DNA from: Sulfobacillus thermosulfidooxidans
GTDB lineage: Bacteria > Bacillota > Sulfobacillia > Sulfobacillales > Sulfobacillaceae
Length of the DNA: 64,000 nt
NCBI RefSeq assembly: GCF_001280565.1
Contig: NZ_LGRO01000001.1
Coordinates: 2,170,001 to 2,234,000 of the forward strand
Direction of reading: 5' to 3'
The position numbers and the translations under genes were made by a program. Below the pieces are notes generated by a model. That model ran no database searches, was not told where the DNA came from, and saw only the letters and a program-made list of their open reading frames with translations. Below, piece by piece: positions 27,410 to 36,163 of the stretch (the stretch's first letter is position 1; the number at the start of each line of letters is the position of its first letter).

Positions 27410-27439
27410 ACTTTTCACCTCCTCCACGGTCACCCGCCC

Positions 27440-27485
27440 TCGCGGGGGCTCCGTATTCCACCGGAGCAGGGTGGTGTGAGCATTC
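27440..27485 (-). promoter_or_regulatory. possible S6:S18-binding leader of rpsF
   Basis: In the minus-strand leader, GCTCCG pairs with CGGAGC around an 8-nt loop GTGGAATA (27448-27467), preceded by CACACCACCCT. rpsF leaders in many bacteria mimic the S6:S18 site of 16S rRNA for autoregulation. The loop resembles that rRNA element. This is inference from position and partial similarity. Confidence 0.4.
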
Positions 27486-27607
27486 GCTCAAACAGACATA
27501 GTGTAACAGCTAATCATCATATTGGCAATGAACAAGCTACATCTGCTGCTATAGCGCGTTGTATGTTATCGTCAAAACGCTCCAAGCGATATCGACCTGT
27601 CTAGGTC

Positions 27608-27670
27608 AAAAAGAAAAAGCCTGCAGATTTTCTGGTGTAGTCCCGTTATCGAGAGAGAAAATCCGGCAGG
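27608..27670 (-). terminator. rho-independent terminator after ddl
   Basis: On the minus strand CCTGCCGGATTTTCT pairs with AGAAAATCTGCAGG (one interior mismatch region), followed by CTTTTTCTTTTT. About 40 bp after the ddl stop. Confidence 0.8.
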
Positions 27671-27712
27671 TCGATGGGTTTCAAGAAAATGTGAGGCGGG
27701 TCATAACCTTCG

Positions 27713-28765
27713 TTACGCATTCATGGGTTGAGGCGTAATGCCCATGGCCAAGTAAATCAGCCGTTTCATTAACTGCGAAAATTCCAAGCCATACGCTTTG
27801 GCCGCTTTGGGTAACAATGAATTCGGCGTCATGCCAGGAATCGTATTGACTTCCAGAAGGATCGGTCCTTCATTGGTGAGAATAAAATCACTACGAGAAA
27901 AGCCGCGGCATCCAAGAATTTGATGAGCCCGGACGGCGAAGTCTTGAACGCGGCGGGCACTTTTGTGATCGATCTGGGCTGGGCAGATTTCATCCGAGCC
28001 GCCATCCGCATACTTCGAAGTAAAATCGAAGAAGTTCCCGGCATGAGGAACAATCTCAATTACCGGTAATGCCGTCACAGAACCGTCATAATCCTCTAAG
28101 ACAGCACACGTCAATTCTCGGCCCACTAATTTTTTTTCCACCAACAGGGGCACCCCCACGTCCGCATGTTCTTCCAAAGCTTGCCGTAAAGCGTCGCGGT
28201 TATCTGTCATATGAATGCCAACACTCGATCCGCCTTCGTTAGGTTTCACAACTAACGGATAACCAAGACGCGTTTCAATTTGCGGAATCAGCCGCTCAAT
28301 CGATTCGGCCTTAGTGGGAGGAATATAAAATTCAGGAGCTGTTGGTAAACGGTGAAATTGGAACAACTCTTTGGCTCGGTGTTTGTTCATCGCCAAGGCC
28401 GAGGCCAAAGGACCACTACCCGTATAAGGAATGTGTAAGGTGTCGAGCACCGCTTGAATTGTTCCGTCTTCCCCGAAGGCACCATGAAGTGCGATAAACA
28501 CCACATCGGCATCTTCTAACAATTGAAGTCCCTTTAAGGTTTTTTGCCGGGGTGGCGCAGAATGAATTAAGGCCGATGGATGCATCGCATTTTCGGGAAG
28601 GTGTCGGGTTTTTTCCCACTCACCATTTTCATGAATCACAATAGCATCCACACAAAAATCATCTAAACTCGCTAAAGCATTAAACACCATGCGTCCACTC
28701 GACATCGATACGCTGTATTCAGCCGAGGGTCCCCCCATTAAGACCATGACGTGCGGTTTTGTCAT
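27713..28765 (-). CDS. ddl: D-alanine--D-alanine ligase
   Basis: 350 residues. It makes the D-Ala-D-Ala dipeptide for peptidoglycan precursors. MVLMGGPSAEYSVSMSSG (8-25) is the N-terminal signature, LHGAFGEDGTIQAVLDTLHI and PYTGSG follow, KPNEGGSSVGIHM is the ATP-grasp loop, and the C-terminal SRSDFILTNEGPILLEVNTI then PGMTPNSLLPK holds metal-binding residues. The residue after 'SVG' and the active-site Tyr region resemble D-Ala-D-Ala rather than D-Ala-D-Lac ligases, though this cannot be proven by eye. A terminator follows. Confidence 0.96.
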   Translation of the reverse strand: MTKPHVMVLMGGPSAEYSVSMSSGRMVFNALASLDDFCVDAIVIHENGEWEKTRHLPENAMHPSALIHSAPPRQKTLKGLQLLEDADVVFIALHGAFGEDGTIQAVLDTLHIPYTGSGPLASALAMNKHRAKELFQFHRLPTAPEFYIPPTKAESIERLIPQIETRLGYPLVVKPNEGGSSVGIHMTDNRDALRQALEEHADVGVPLLVEKKLVGRELTCAVLEDYDGSVTALPVIEIVPHAGNFFDFTSKYADGGSDEICPAQIDHKSARRVQDFAVRAHQILGCRGFSRSDFILTNEGPILLEVNTIPGMTPNSLLPKAAKAYGLEFSQLMKRLIYLAMGITPQPMNA

Positions 28766-28864
28766 TAAAATGCCTCCTTGACCCTGGGATCTTTGGATCT
28801 TTGTTTCTTCAATAACGGTTTGTTGGGCACATTACTTATTATATTTATGCGCCAATCTCATGCT

Positions 28865-29080
28865 TCAGTGATTCGAATCGGCGGCATTCTCCGCGACACT
28901 CACGATGCGCTTCACCGCACGCTCAAACGTCTTACGGGGAATCATAATCCGGTGCCCACATTTTTGACATTTTAGGCCAAAATCAATCCCGGTGCGTGTG
29001 ATTATCCACAATTTATTCCCACATGGATGAGGTTTTTTCAACTCGACCACATCGTTAAGATGATACTGTATTGGTCCCAT
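28865..29080 (-). CDS. DUF951 family protein
   Basis: 71 residues. LNDVVELKKPHPCGNKLWII and TGIDFGLKCQKCGHRIMIPR followed by KTFERAVKRI match the DUF951 family, found next to mscS/ychF genes in Firmicutes. The PCG and CxxC cysteines suggest a small zinc-ribbon. Start at the ATG 29080, preceded by AAAGGA, rather than the longer open frame. It overlaps the 3' end of the mscS gene by 26 bp. Function unknown. Confidence 0.85.
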   Translation of the reverse strand: MGPIQYHLNDVVELKKPHPCGNKLWIITRTGIDFGLKCQKCGHRIMIPRKTFERAVKRIVSVAENAADSNH

Positions 29081-29858
29081 TGCTCGCCAATCCTTTCCCT
29101 GTTCCTGCAAATCGTATCGAATGACGGTAAAAGGATTCCACGACACATTGTCGAATCCAATGATCGACGCGGCTTTGTGTACTCAGGGTGGCCGGTGCCG
29201 TAATACTCCATGTTATCGTACCGCTGGTAAAGGCGGTAATGCCGGATAACGAGGTGCCGGGTACTTGGGATTGTGCCGTATTAACGGCTTCTTCTAGCGC
29301 TTTTTGAACCGTCTTAGGGTCTTCTCCCGCATCAACCGGAATTGTAACGGTCACTGATAAGGTTCCGCGGCTATGGTTTTTCACTTCCAAGATGAGACGA
29401 TTAGGAATAATGACGGTCTCCCCAGTTGAACCGGTTAAGCGCGTGATACGAATCCCTACCTCTTGAACCAACCCAGATAGGCTAAGAGCTGGAAATGTCA
29501 CATAATCACCGACACCAAACTGGTCTTCATAAAGTAAAAACATACCCGTGACGACATCCTGGACAAATCCTTGCGCGCCAAAACTGATGGCTAATCCAAA
29601 AATCCCAGCCCCCGCGATTAACGAGGTTGTCTGCACATGAAACCGTGCTAAAACCATCACCACCACAACAAAATCGGTTACATAACGAACCACGGAGGTT
29701 AACAACCGATAAAGAGTAATACGCCGTTGGCTCTGTGCACTTTTTCCCTGTTCTAAACGTTTAAAAATCCTGCCGACGACCCTGATAAAAATGCTGGCTA
29801 GGATAATAATGACGGCGGCTTCAATCGAATCTGAAAGAAAATGGTGGGGTAAATGCAT
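29055..29858 (-). CDS. MscS-family small-conductance mechanosensitive channel (YkuT-like)
   Basis: 267 residues. Three N-terminal TM helices include the pore helix TM3, SLIAGAGIFGLAISFGAQGF; the beta-domain follows with GDYVTFPALSLSGLVQEVG, and VIIPNRLILEVKNHSRGTLS is the conserved 'IPN' segment. The length fits short MscS channels. The channel opens on osmotic downshock to release solutes. Coupled to cvpA-like gene by a 1-bp overlap upstream. Confidence 0.92.
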   Translation of the reverse strand: MHLPHHFLSDSIEAAVIIILASIFIRVVGRIFKRLEQGKSAQSQRRITLYRLLTSVVRYVTDFVVVVMVLARFHVQTTSLIAGAGIFGLAISFGAQGFVQDVVTGMFLLYEDQFGVGDYVTFPALSLSGLVQEVGIRITRLTGSTGETVIIPNRLILEVKNHSRGTLSVTVTIPVDAGEDPKTVQKALEEAVNTAQSQVPGTSLSGITAFTSGTITWSITAPATLSTQSRVDHWIRQCVVESFYRHSIRFAGTGKGLASNGTNTVSS

Positions 29859-30424
29859 TAGAGAAATGTCCCTCCTGGTAATTTGGCGATGTGGCCAAAT
29901 AACCCTGCGAGGGTCATGACCAATCGATCATGGCGTAACGCCGTCGTTAATGGACTATGATTTAATAATGGTAAAGCAAAAATTATCGTCACCAATAAGC
30001 CGATCAGGATCCCATGCTCGGCTAATCCAGCAATAGCGCCCCCTAATTTGTTAAGAAAACCGGTAATACGCAAGGTTTTCACAACCCGGGTCAAAAATTC
30101 TCCTATTAAACGGCCGATAAATTCTACGGCGCCGACGATGACCAGAAATACGAGGAGGGCCACAAGCATGTGGATGAGATTGTCGGCTTGGATGGTGTAT
30201 CCGGGAACCGTGGATGCGGGTCCGGGTAATAAATGCCTTGTCCACCGGGCAATCGGCAAGGTGGTCATCAATGATTGGGTAAGCGCTGCTTGGTATTGAG
30301 TGGCAATGATTATACCCATGATATATCCCGCCAAGCTAAAGAGAACAGTAACAAGCCCCCGCCTCAATCCACTGACGGCACCAATTGCAATATACAAGAG
30401 GATGGCTAGGTCTATCCAATGCAC
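29858..30424 (-). CDS. CvpA-family membrane protein
   Basis: About 188 residues from the GTG at 30424 (MHWIDLAILLYIAIGAVSGL), chosen because AGGGGG lies about 9 bp upstream; the frame is open back to 30484. Four TM helices with R-G-L-V after helix 1 (RRGLVTVLFSLAGYIMGI) and the C-terminal amphipathic region match CvpA/colicin V production proteins. Their true role is unclear; some are linked to envelope and acid stress. Part of a compact operon running from ykvI to DUF951. Confidence 0.8.
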   Translation of the reverse strand: MHWIDLAILLYIAIGAVSGLRRGLVTVLFSLAGYIMGIIIATQYQAALTQSLMTTLPIARWTRHLLPGPASTVPGYTIQADNLIHMLVALLVFLVIVGAVEFIGRLIGEFLTRVVKTLRITGFLNKLGGAIAGLAEHGILIGLLVTIIFALPLLNHSPLTTALRHDRLVMTLAGLFGHIAKLPGGTFL

Positions 30425-30450
30425 TCCCAAGTTCCCCCTATCTTCGGCAT

Positions 30451-30813
30451 TTATACCCGGCGGTGAGGATGCGGCCACAACCATAATATATAGGCTGTTA
30501 AAAGAGCTAACAATCCAGGATCAACCTTCGCCCCTCCTTGAGCAAGAGATAATTTGGCGGCGATAAAAGCGCCGATCCCCGCAACAGCGGCTATCCCAAT
30601 GTCTTCGATAATCATTCGGCTCGATCGAGGTTTCCACAATGCAATCCCTACTTGAACGGCCAGCACCGCCAAGATAAATTCGGCCAGAAAGCGCGCCACC
30701 ATGACGCCAGAAGTGACGTGAGAGGTCCACACTTCTAAGACGACAATGGGAAGTACAATGGATACGGCTACACCCAAAATCCTGCTAAGCCGTTTTGACT
30801 TTTTTTGCCTCAC
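30451..30813 (-). CDS. small membrane protein of unknown function
   Basis: About 120 residues from the GTG at 30813 (RQKKSKRLSRILGVAVSIVL), which overlaps the stop of the TPR gene (GTGA) and follows GGGGGAAAC. Four hydrophobic helices are visible. No family recognised. It lies between TPR and cvpA-like genes. Confidence 0.65.
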   Translation of the reverse strand: MRQKKSKRLSRILGVAVSIVLPIVVLEVWTSHVTSGVMVARFLAEFILAVLAVQVGIALWKPRSSRMIIEDIGIAAVAGIGAFIAAKLSLAQGGAKVDPGLLALLTAYILWLWPHPHRRV

Positions 30814-31406
30814 AGTTTCCCCCGTCCTAATAGCCAGATGGCGAGGATAATGCCGAGAATAACCCAGATCCATTGACGCAGGAACACGCCCACTGGAATC
30901 CATTCTTTTTTACCTAGTTTGCCCATTGGCATCAGCGGGCGTTCTTTCGCCAATTGCCGCGTTTCTAATCGTTGTGATCGCTTCAAGTGAGCGACAGATT
31001 GGCCAATACGCCCCATGCGGCGATAAGCGATGGCAAGGTTCCTGTGCGCTGGAGGATATTCCGGATCACCTTGTAATGCCAAGGTATAATGTTTTATGGC
31101 TTCGTCAATCTGTCCGCGTTCCAGATAAATATTGCCTAAGTTGGTTAGCGAAGGCACATGCATTTTTTCCTTGGATAAGGCATAAAGAAAATATTTTTCA
31201 GCGTGATCGAGTTGGCCGGTTTCCGCATAAATAACCCCTAACTTGTTATATCCTTCAGGACGCTCAGGATAGACATCCATTATCCGGTTAAAAATTTTCA
31301 TCGCTTCATCCCGGTCGCCCGATTCCCAAGCCTTAGTCCCTTGTGCCAACCATAATTGACCTTCAGCGTCCCATGTTTTTGGTCCGGTACCATTTGAGTT
31401 ATTCAA
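30810..31406 (-). CDS. tetratricopeptide-repeat protein with C-terminal membrane anchor
   Basis: 198 residues. Four TPR units run from about 14 to 145 (AWESGDRDEAMKIFNRIMDV, GYNKLGVIYAETGQLDHAEK, TNLGNIYLERGQIDEAIKHY, AHRNLAIAYRRMGRIGQSVA). A final helix, GVFLRQWIWVILGIILAIWL, anchors it with a very short tail. The TPR part would face the cytoplasm and could scaffold other proteins. It overlaps ykvI-like (4 bp) and the next membrane gene. Confidence 0.88.
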   Translation of the reverse strand: MNNSNGTGPKTWDAEGQLWLAQGTKAWESGDRDEAMKIFNRIMDVYPERPEGYNKLGVIYAETGQLDHAEKYFLYALSKEKMHVPSLTNLGNIYLERGQIDEAIKHYTLALQGDPEYPPAHRNLAIAYRRMGRIGQSVAHLKRSQRLETRQLAKERPLMPMGKLGKKEWIPVGVFLRQWIWVILGIILAIWLLGRGKL

Positions 31407-32392
31407 TGCCTATTATCCGCCCCTCTTGAAGACACAAACAATGGTAACCACAACATTATCGCTAATGATCCCATAACCGGATAGAGGTTTTTCACAAGTG
31501 CTTGAAAACTCCATTGAGTGAACGCTAACACAATCCATAACCCAACGAGATACCGTTTTCCGTATCGTTCGCGCAACACAAAGACGATCCCAATACCCGT
31601 TGTTAAGAGCGCCAACCACAGGCTTAGGGCATAGAAAATGCCCAGATGCGTGTTGATGCGGTAGGCAACCGTTAACATCGGCAAATCATTGACGTGTGAT
31701 AGCCCCACTAGGACATGGTGTTCTAAGGTGAGTAATAACCCAAGAATGACGCCACCTAAAGTGGCAGCATACCATGCTTCCCGGCTTGAGTGTAGCTTGG
31801 ACCCCAAACCTAACAGAACCATCACCGCTGTAAATAAATTATACGACACATAAAGGACCGCTGACAAAAGCCATGCGCCGGGTTCTCTCGCATCCAGCGC
31901 AAGGGAGGATGGTAAGGGGGATAACACGCTCGTGAGCAGAGTAATCAAAATGAGATAGGGAACTATCACGCCATTGGCTTTGGTAATGCCATCCACACCC
32001 CAATATCCCACGTAGAGGATGATAGCCAGGGTAAAGATCTTGCCTATCCATGGATTCACATGAAAATTGGACAACGTACTGCCACCGCCTGCGATCACTA
32101 CGATCAATCCCAGTAGCAAAAAAACATCGGTCATGCCTTCGCCCATACGGGCCATATTAGGCGAATAGACATTACTGAGTAGGTGTCCGAAATCCGTAAT
32201 CCCTTGGCGTCCTTTTTCCAGCGCAATCGCGCCCACGATACTAAAAACGCCTGATGAGATAATGATCCCCATCATGCCGGGAGAGCCAAAACGACTAAAA
32301 AACTGCCATATTTCTTGCCCACTTGCAAAACCTGCCCCCACAACAGTACCTACATAAGCTAACGCTACACTAAGAATCACAGCCAGTCGCAT
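31403..32392 (-). CDS. YkvI-family membrane transporter-like protein
   Basis: 329 residues with ten TM helices. The start YVGTVVGAGFASGQEIWQFF (13-32) is the family signature: a broken first helix like that of APC-superfamily transporters, with G-A-G-F-A-S-G-Q-E. The substrate is unknown. It is the first gene of a minus-strand operon of overlapping genes. Divergent from yyaC, with about 70 bp between. Confidence 0.85.
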   Translation of the reverse strand: MRLAVILSVALAYVGTVVGAGFASGQEIWQFFSRFGSPGMMGIIISSGVFSIVGAIALEKGRQGITDFGHLLSNVYSPNMARMGEGMTDVFLLLGLIVVIAGGGSTLSNFHVNPWIGKIFTLAIILYVGYWGVDGITKANGVIVPYLILITLLTSVLSPLPSSLALDAREPGAWLLSAVLYVSYNLFTAVMVLLGLGSKLHSSREAWYAATLGGVILGLLLTLEHHVLVGLSHVNDLPMLTVAYRINTHLGIFYALSLWLALLTTGIGIVFVLRERYGKRYLVGLWIVLAFTQWSFQALVKNLYPVMGSLAIMLWLPLFVSSRGADNRH

Positions 32393-32465
32393 AGATTTCC
32401 TCCTTTTTAGTACATCTATGACGTGAGTTGGATAAAATAGTCATAGAGAGTTGGGGGGAATCTGT

Positions 32466-33032
32466 GTGGCGGATATTGTTGGGGTAAACCGGGCGTCGGG
32501 GGGATATCAAGAAAAGCGGGTCCAATACGATGCACCCGGTGCTGTGCTCGAGTTGAGCGCGGCCTTAAAATGGTTATGGCGACGGGAAGGCATTCCGGAA
32601 ACCGTTTTATGTATCGGGACAGACCGGTCCACAGGGGATGCGCTCGGTCCGTTGGTCGGCACGACATTGAGTCAAAAACGGCTTGGGCCCATCCGTATTT
32701 TCGGAACATTGGAAGATCCCGTTCACGCAGCAAATCTCACCGACTATATTCGGGCGTATCCATCATTGCTCACGAGCCGAGTATTCGCCATTGACGCCTC
32801 CTTAGGACGCCTTCCTGATGTCGGGACCCTGACCGCGGCTTTAGGACCTCTTAAGCCCGGAGCCGGAGTGAATAAGCAACTTCCGGCATTAGGACGCTAT
32901 CATTTAACGGGAACTGTCAATGTCGGAGGGTTTATGGAGTTTTTTGTTCTACAAAACACACGCCTTAATGTGGTCATGAAAATGGCCTCCTGTATTGCGG
33001 AGGCCTTTGTGCAGAGTTTGGGATTAAGTTGA
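32466..33032 (+). CDS. yyaC: YyaC-family sporulation protein (GPR-like fold)
   Basis: About 188 residues. VLCIGTDRSTGDALGPLVGT then LEDPVHAANL, and FAIDASLGRLPDVGTLTAAL with GPLKPGAGVNKQLP and GTVNVGGFMEFFVLQNTRL are the conserved blocks of YyaC, related to the germination protease fold. The GTG at 32466 is chosen because GGGGGG lies 7 bp upstream. In Bacillus yyaC sits beside parAB in the origin region, as here. Its presence indicates a spore-former. Confidence 0.9.
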   Translation: MADIVGVNRASGGYQEKRVQYDAPGAVLELSAALKWLWRREGIPETVLCIGTDRSTGDALGPLVGTTLSQKRLGPIRIFGTLEDPVHAANLTDYIRAYPSLLTSRVFAIDASLGRLPDVGTLTAALGPLKPGAGVNKQLPALGRYHLTGTVNVGGFMEFFVLQNTRLNVVMKMASCIAEAFVQSLGLS

Positions 33033-33560
33033 AGAAACAGAAGACGGGGCATTTCGAATGTCATCGGGTCCTTTGGCTAATCGTGTCGTCATCGCTAAAT
33101 CGATGGCCCGGCGTTCTTCTTGACTTAAGGCATAACGACTATCACGTTCTTTGACCGGCTTGGCATATAAACGGACTTCATTACGAGCCCATAAACTCGT
33201 CAAGACAATTCCATCACCAAAATCATTTAATAGAGCTAAAGAAAAGGATAAGTCCGCGCCGGTATCATCAAAAGGATTAAAGCGTACGAGACCGAATTTG
33301 GTGAGGGTTTGAGCATGTTTTGTTTCTAATAAGGCGATGCGTTCGTCAAATTGTGCAGCAACGTGCTTAGCGTCCATGGCTTCCCCATAGGTTTTCGCTA
33401 GAGATTCCTCAAGATTAATACCTCCTCCGCGCAATACCCGGTTTAGCCTTTTTTTCAGGCGTGCAGCGGATGCCCACGAAGAAAATGCTATAAGCAGGGA
33501 TATGATCGCGATAGCGGCACTACCGAGTGCAATCCACTCGACGGGTATGGTCGACAGCAT
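33024..33560 (-). CDS. DUF4446 family protein
   Basis: 178 residues. One N-terminal TM helix (VEWIALGSAAIAIISLLIAF) is followed by a helical region and FGLVRFNPFDDTGADLSFSL then ALLNDFGDGIVLTSL, the hallmark of DUF4446. The ATG at 33560 follows GGAGG by 7 bp. The family sits near parAB in many Firmicutes; role unknown. Converges with yyaC (9-bp overlap of ends). Confidence 0.88.
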   Translation of the reverse strand: MLSTIPVEWIALGSAAIAIISLLIAFSSWASAARLKKRLNRVLRGGGINLEESLAKTYGEAMDAKHVAAQFDERIALLETKHAQTLTKFGLVRFNPFDDTGADLSFSLALLNDFGDGIVLTSLWARNEVRLYAKPVKERDSRYALSQEERRAIDLAMTTRLAKGPDDIRNAPSSVSST

Positions 33561-33574
33561 CGATGTTCCTCCAA

Positions 33575-34276
33575 TCATAGAAAGTATATGCCATGATTTT
33601 TTAGCCACAAAAGCAGAACGGGAAAGAATAAGGCTGGCAACAAATTGCCGATTTTAATGGTATTGTTGTTCAAAATAAAATTGATACCGATGGCGGCAAT
33701 CATTAATCCGCCAACCACAGTGATGTCGGTCAATAAGATACCTCTGAGGACGGGCGCTAAATCCGATGCCAACAGAGATAGGCCGCCTTCATAGACCACA
33801 GTCACCACTGAAGCTGCGATGACACCCCAACCCGCAACCGAGGTCAAAATCATGGCGGTGGTGCCATCTAATACCGCTTTAGTCGCAAGAATGCTGTACG
33901 TTCCGGTCAATCCATTTTGTAATGACCCTAATATCGACATGGCTCCGATATTAAAAATTAAAGTACCGGCGATAAATCCCTTGGCAAAACCCGATCGACC
34001 TACGCGCGATTCGGCCCATTTACCAAATTGTTCAAGCCGATCATCAATGCGAAGCCACGATCCTAACCACAGGCCCAAGACCATGGACAACAAAGTATTG
34101 ATGGCATCAGGCAGTGGCCAAGCCATTTTCAAACCAATCAAAATCACCACAACCCCAATAATTCGCAGCGCCTGATCTCGAAATTGTTCGCTGAGGTTAC
34201 GTCCTCCAAAAATGCCAATCAACGATCCGACAATAATACCCAACCCATTCATTAACGAGCCAGCAACTTGCTGCAT
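33575..34276 (-). CDS. DUF554 family membrane protein
   Basis: 233 residues, about seven TM helices. NGLGIIVGSLIGIFGGRNLS at the start, LGLWLGSWLRIDDRLEQFGK, KGFIAGTLIFNIGAMSILGS and LSVTVG-like regions match DUF554 (YdfK/YqgA type). Possible transporter; no substrate known. One parS-like 16-bp repeat lies immediately before its start codon. Confidence 0.88.
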   Translation of the reverse strand: MQQVAGSLMNGLGIIVGSLIGIFGGRNLSEQFRDQALRIIGVVVILIGLKMAWPLPDAINTLLSMVLGLWLGSWLRIDDRLEQFGKWAESRVGRSGFAKGFIAGTLIFNIGAMSILGSLQNGLTGTYSILATKAVLDGTTAMILTSVAGWGVIAASVVTVVYEGGLSLLASDLAPVLRGILLTDITVVGGLMIAAIGINFILNNNTIKIGNLLPALFFPVLLLWLKNHGIYFL

Positions 34277-34349
34277 TGTTCCTCAAGGAACACTCCTCTC
34301 GAATTCACATGATGTCTTGTTCCTCATAAATAATGTTCCTCAAGGAACA
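34277..34349. repeat. two identical parS-like 16-bp repeats next to parB
   Basis: TGTTCCTCAAGGAACA occurs at 34277-34292 and 34334-34349, each a 7-bp inverted repeat with a 2-bp centre; a half copy TGTTCCTCA lies at 34318-34326. The 16-bp size and TGTT...AACA ends match ParB-binding parS (TGTTTCACGTGAAACA), but the centre differs. They flank the interval between parB and the DUF554 gene. Confidence 0.5.
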
Positions 34350-35243
34350 TTAGACGACAAAATCCCCGGATGCTGCTTGAGGATTCTCTTCAAGAATTTC
34401 TAATATCCGCTCCAGTTCCTCAACCGTATGGTAGGGAATTTCAATCCGACCTTTATTGAGATCGCCTTTAACGCGGACTTTTGTTCCAAACCGGCGTCGC
34501 AATTGTTCTTCTGTCACTGCAATATGCGCATCCGGTTTTTTGATTGGACGCTCTTTTGTCACCGCCAGCATCGCTACATGGGTTTCGAGCTGACGGAGAG
34601 TCCATTCCTCCTTCACAGCCCGTTCCGCCCAAATCAACCGTTGACCGGGATCTAAAGACAACAAAAATTTAGCGTGGGCTACGGTTAATTTTTGTTCAGC
34701 CACCCACTCCTGAATCTGTGGTTCTAAACTCAACAACCGTAAATAATTTGCAATATGGGAGCGGGACTTACCCACCCGTTCGCCAATTTGCTCCTGCGTC
34801 CAGCCTAACTCTTGGGTTAACTTGTGATAGGCCCATGATTCTTCCATTGGATTTAAATCACTGCGCTGGAGATTTTCCACCAAGGCGATCTCCATCGCTT
34901 CTTGATCCGACATAGTGCGAATAATGGCGGGAATCTTATCCATTTGCGCACTTTTGGCAGCCCGGTATCGCCTTTCTCCGGCTACTAATTCATAACCACC
35001 GCCTGCACTCGATGGACGAACCACAATGGGTTGAATAACGCCGTGAACCCGGATTGATGCCGACAGTTCATTTAACTCTTCTTCAGCAAAATGACGCCGG
35101 GGTTGAAACGGACTGGAATGAATCCGCTCAATCGGAATTTGTTCGACTCCCGATGTCATATCAGCGCCAACACTACCCCCATTATGCGACCCATCCGGAA
35201 TTAAAGACGACAATCCCCGACCAAGTCCGCGGCTTTTAGCCAT
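34350..35243 (-). CDS. parB: chromosome-partitioning protein ParB (Spo0J)
   Basis: 297 residues. The CTP-binding and HTH core shows IPIERIHSSPFQPRRHFAEE, HGVIQPIVVR, YELVAGERRYRAAK (GERR motif), EIALVENLQRSDLNPMEE and QIGERVGKSRSHIANYLRLL. It binds parS and spreads as a DNA clamp, loading SMC. Its start overlaps the end of parA by 8 bp. Two parS-like repeats lie at its 3' end. Confidence 0.97.
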   Translation of the reverse strand: MAKSRGLGRGLSSLIPDGSHNGGSVGADMTSGVEQIPIERIHSSPFQPRRHFAEEELNELSASIRVHGVIQPIVVRPSSAGGGYELVAGERRYRAAKSAQMDKIPAIIRTMSDQEAMEIALVENLQRSDLNPMEESWAYHKLTQELGWTQEQIGERVGKSRSHIANYLRLLSLEPQIQEWVAEQKLTVAHAKFLLSLDPGQRLIWAERAVKEEWTLRQLETHVAMLAVTKERPIKKPDAHIAVTEEQLRRRFGTKVRVKGDLNKGRIEIPYHTVEELERILEILEENPQAASGDFVV

Positions 35244-35997
35244 TTGCCATCACCTCCTCTGCCAATGCTCGATATCCTTCAGCGCCTCGTGACTTCGGAT
35301 CATATCGCATAATAGGCAGCCCATGACTAGGAGCTTCACTGAGACGCACTGTCCTGGGAATAACAGCCTGATATACCTTGGAAGCAAAATGTTGTCGAAC
35401 CTCTTGCGCGACCTGTCCGGCCAAATTGGTCCGTCCATCATACATTGTTAAAACAATGCCTTCCAATTCCAAATGGGGATTTAACCGTGCCGTCACTAAA
35501 TCAATTGTTGACAATAATTGCGATAATCCTTCCAACGCAAAAAATTCGCACTGCATAGGAATCATAACACGGTCAGCCGCACATAAGGCATTAATGGTTA
35601 ACAAACCCAAGGACGGCGGGCAGTCGACAAAAATGTAATCGTAACGATCTTTAACAGGTTGCAACGCTTTCTTGAGACGCAATTCCCGCTCTACAGCTTG
35701 AGATAAATCCACTTCCGCTCCAGCTAAATCCAACGTTGCCGGAATTAAATGAAGTCCGACAACATCGGTGGGCACCAAAGCTTCCATTACCGGCTGTGAT
35801 TCTAACAAAACATCATAAATCGACACATCCATCCCTTGCTTATCGATACCCAGTCCTGTCGTCGTGTTGCCTTGGGGATCAATGTCAACGGCCAAGACCC
35901 GTTTTCCGGAATCTGCGAGATACGCGGCAAGATTTATCACGGTGGTTGTTTTGCCAACTCCGCCCTTTTGGTTGGCCACTGCGATAATTCGGCCCAT
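35236..35997 (-). CDS. parA: chromosome-partitioning ATPase ParA (Soj)
   Basis: 253 residues. The deviant Walker A KGGVGKTTTVINLAAYLA (11-28), IDPQGNTTTGLG, and Walker B DYIFVDCPPSLGLLT are diagnostic. It acts with ParB in origin segregation and regulates DnaA in Bacillus. It starts the parAB operon, about 170 bp downstream of rsmG. Confidence 0.98.
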   Translation of the reverse strand: MGRIIAVANQKGGVGKTTTVINLAAYLADSGKRVLAVDIDPQGNTTTGLGIDKQGMDVSIYDVLLESQPVMEALVPTDVVGLHLIPATLDLAGAEVDLSQAVERELRLKKALQPVKDRYDYIFVDCPPSLGLLTINALCAADRVMIPMQCEFFALEGLSQLLSTIDLVTARLNPHLELEGIVLTMYDGRTNLAGQVAQEVRQHFASKVYQAVIPRTVRLSEAPSHGLPIMRYDPKSRGAEGYRALAEEVMANG

Positions 35998-36163
35998 TCG
36001 TCAGTGCCTCCTGTTGATTCATTCTCGAAGGTAATGCTCAAGCCCAAAAGGATGCAACGGAGAATTTCTTATCTTCCGTCCTTGAATCTGCTTGTCCTAG
36101 CGACTCTACACCGAATTATAAACGATTTCTCATGTGCAATGGCCTGTAGTCCCTATCAATCTT

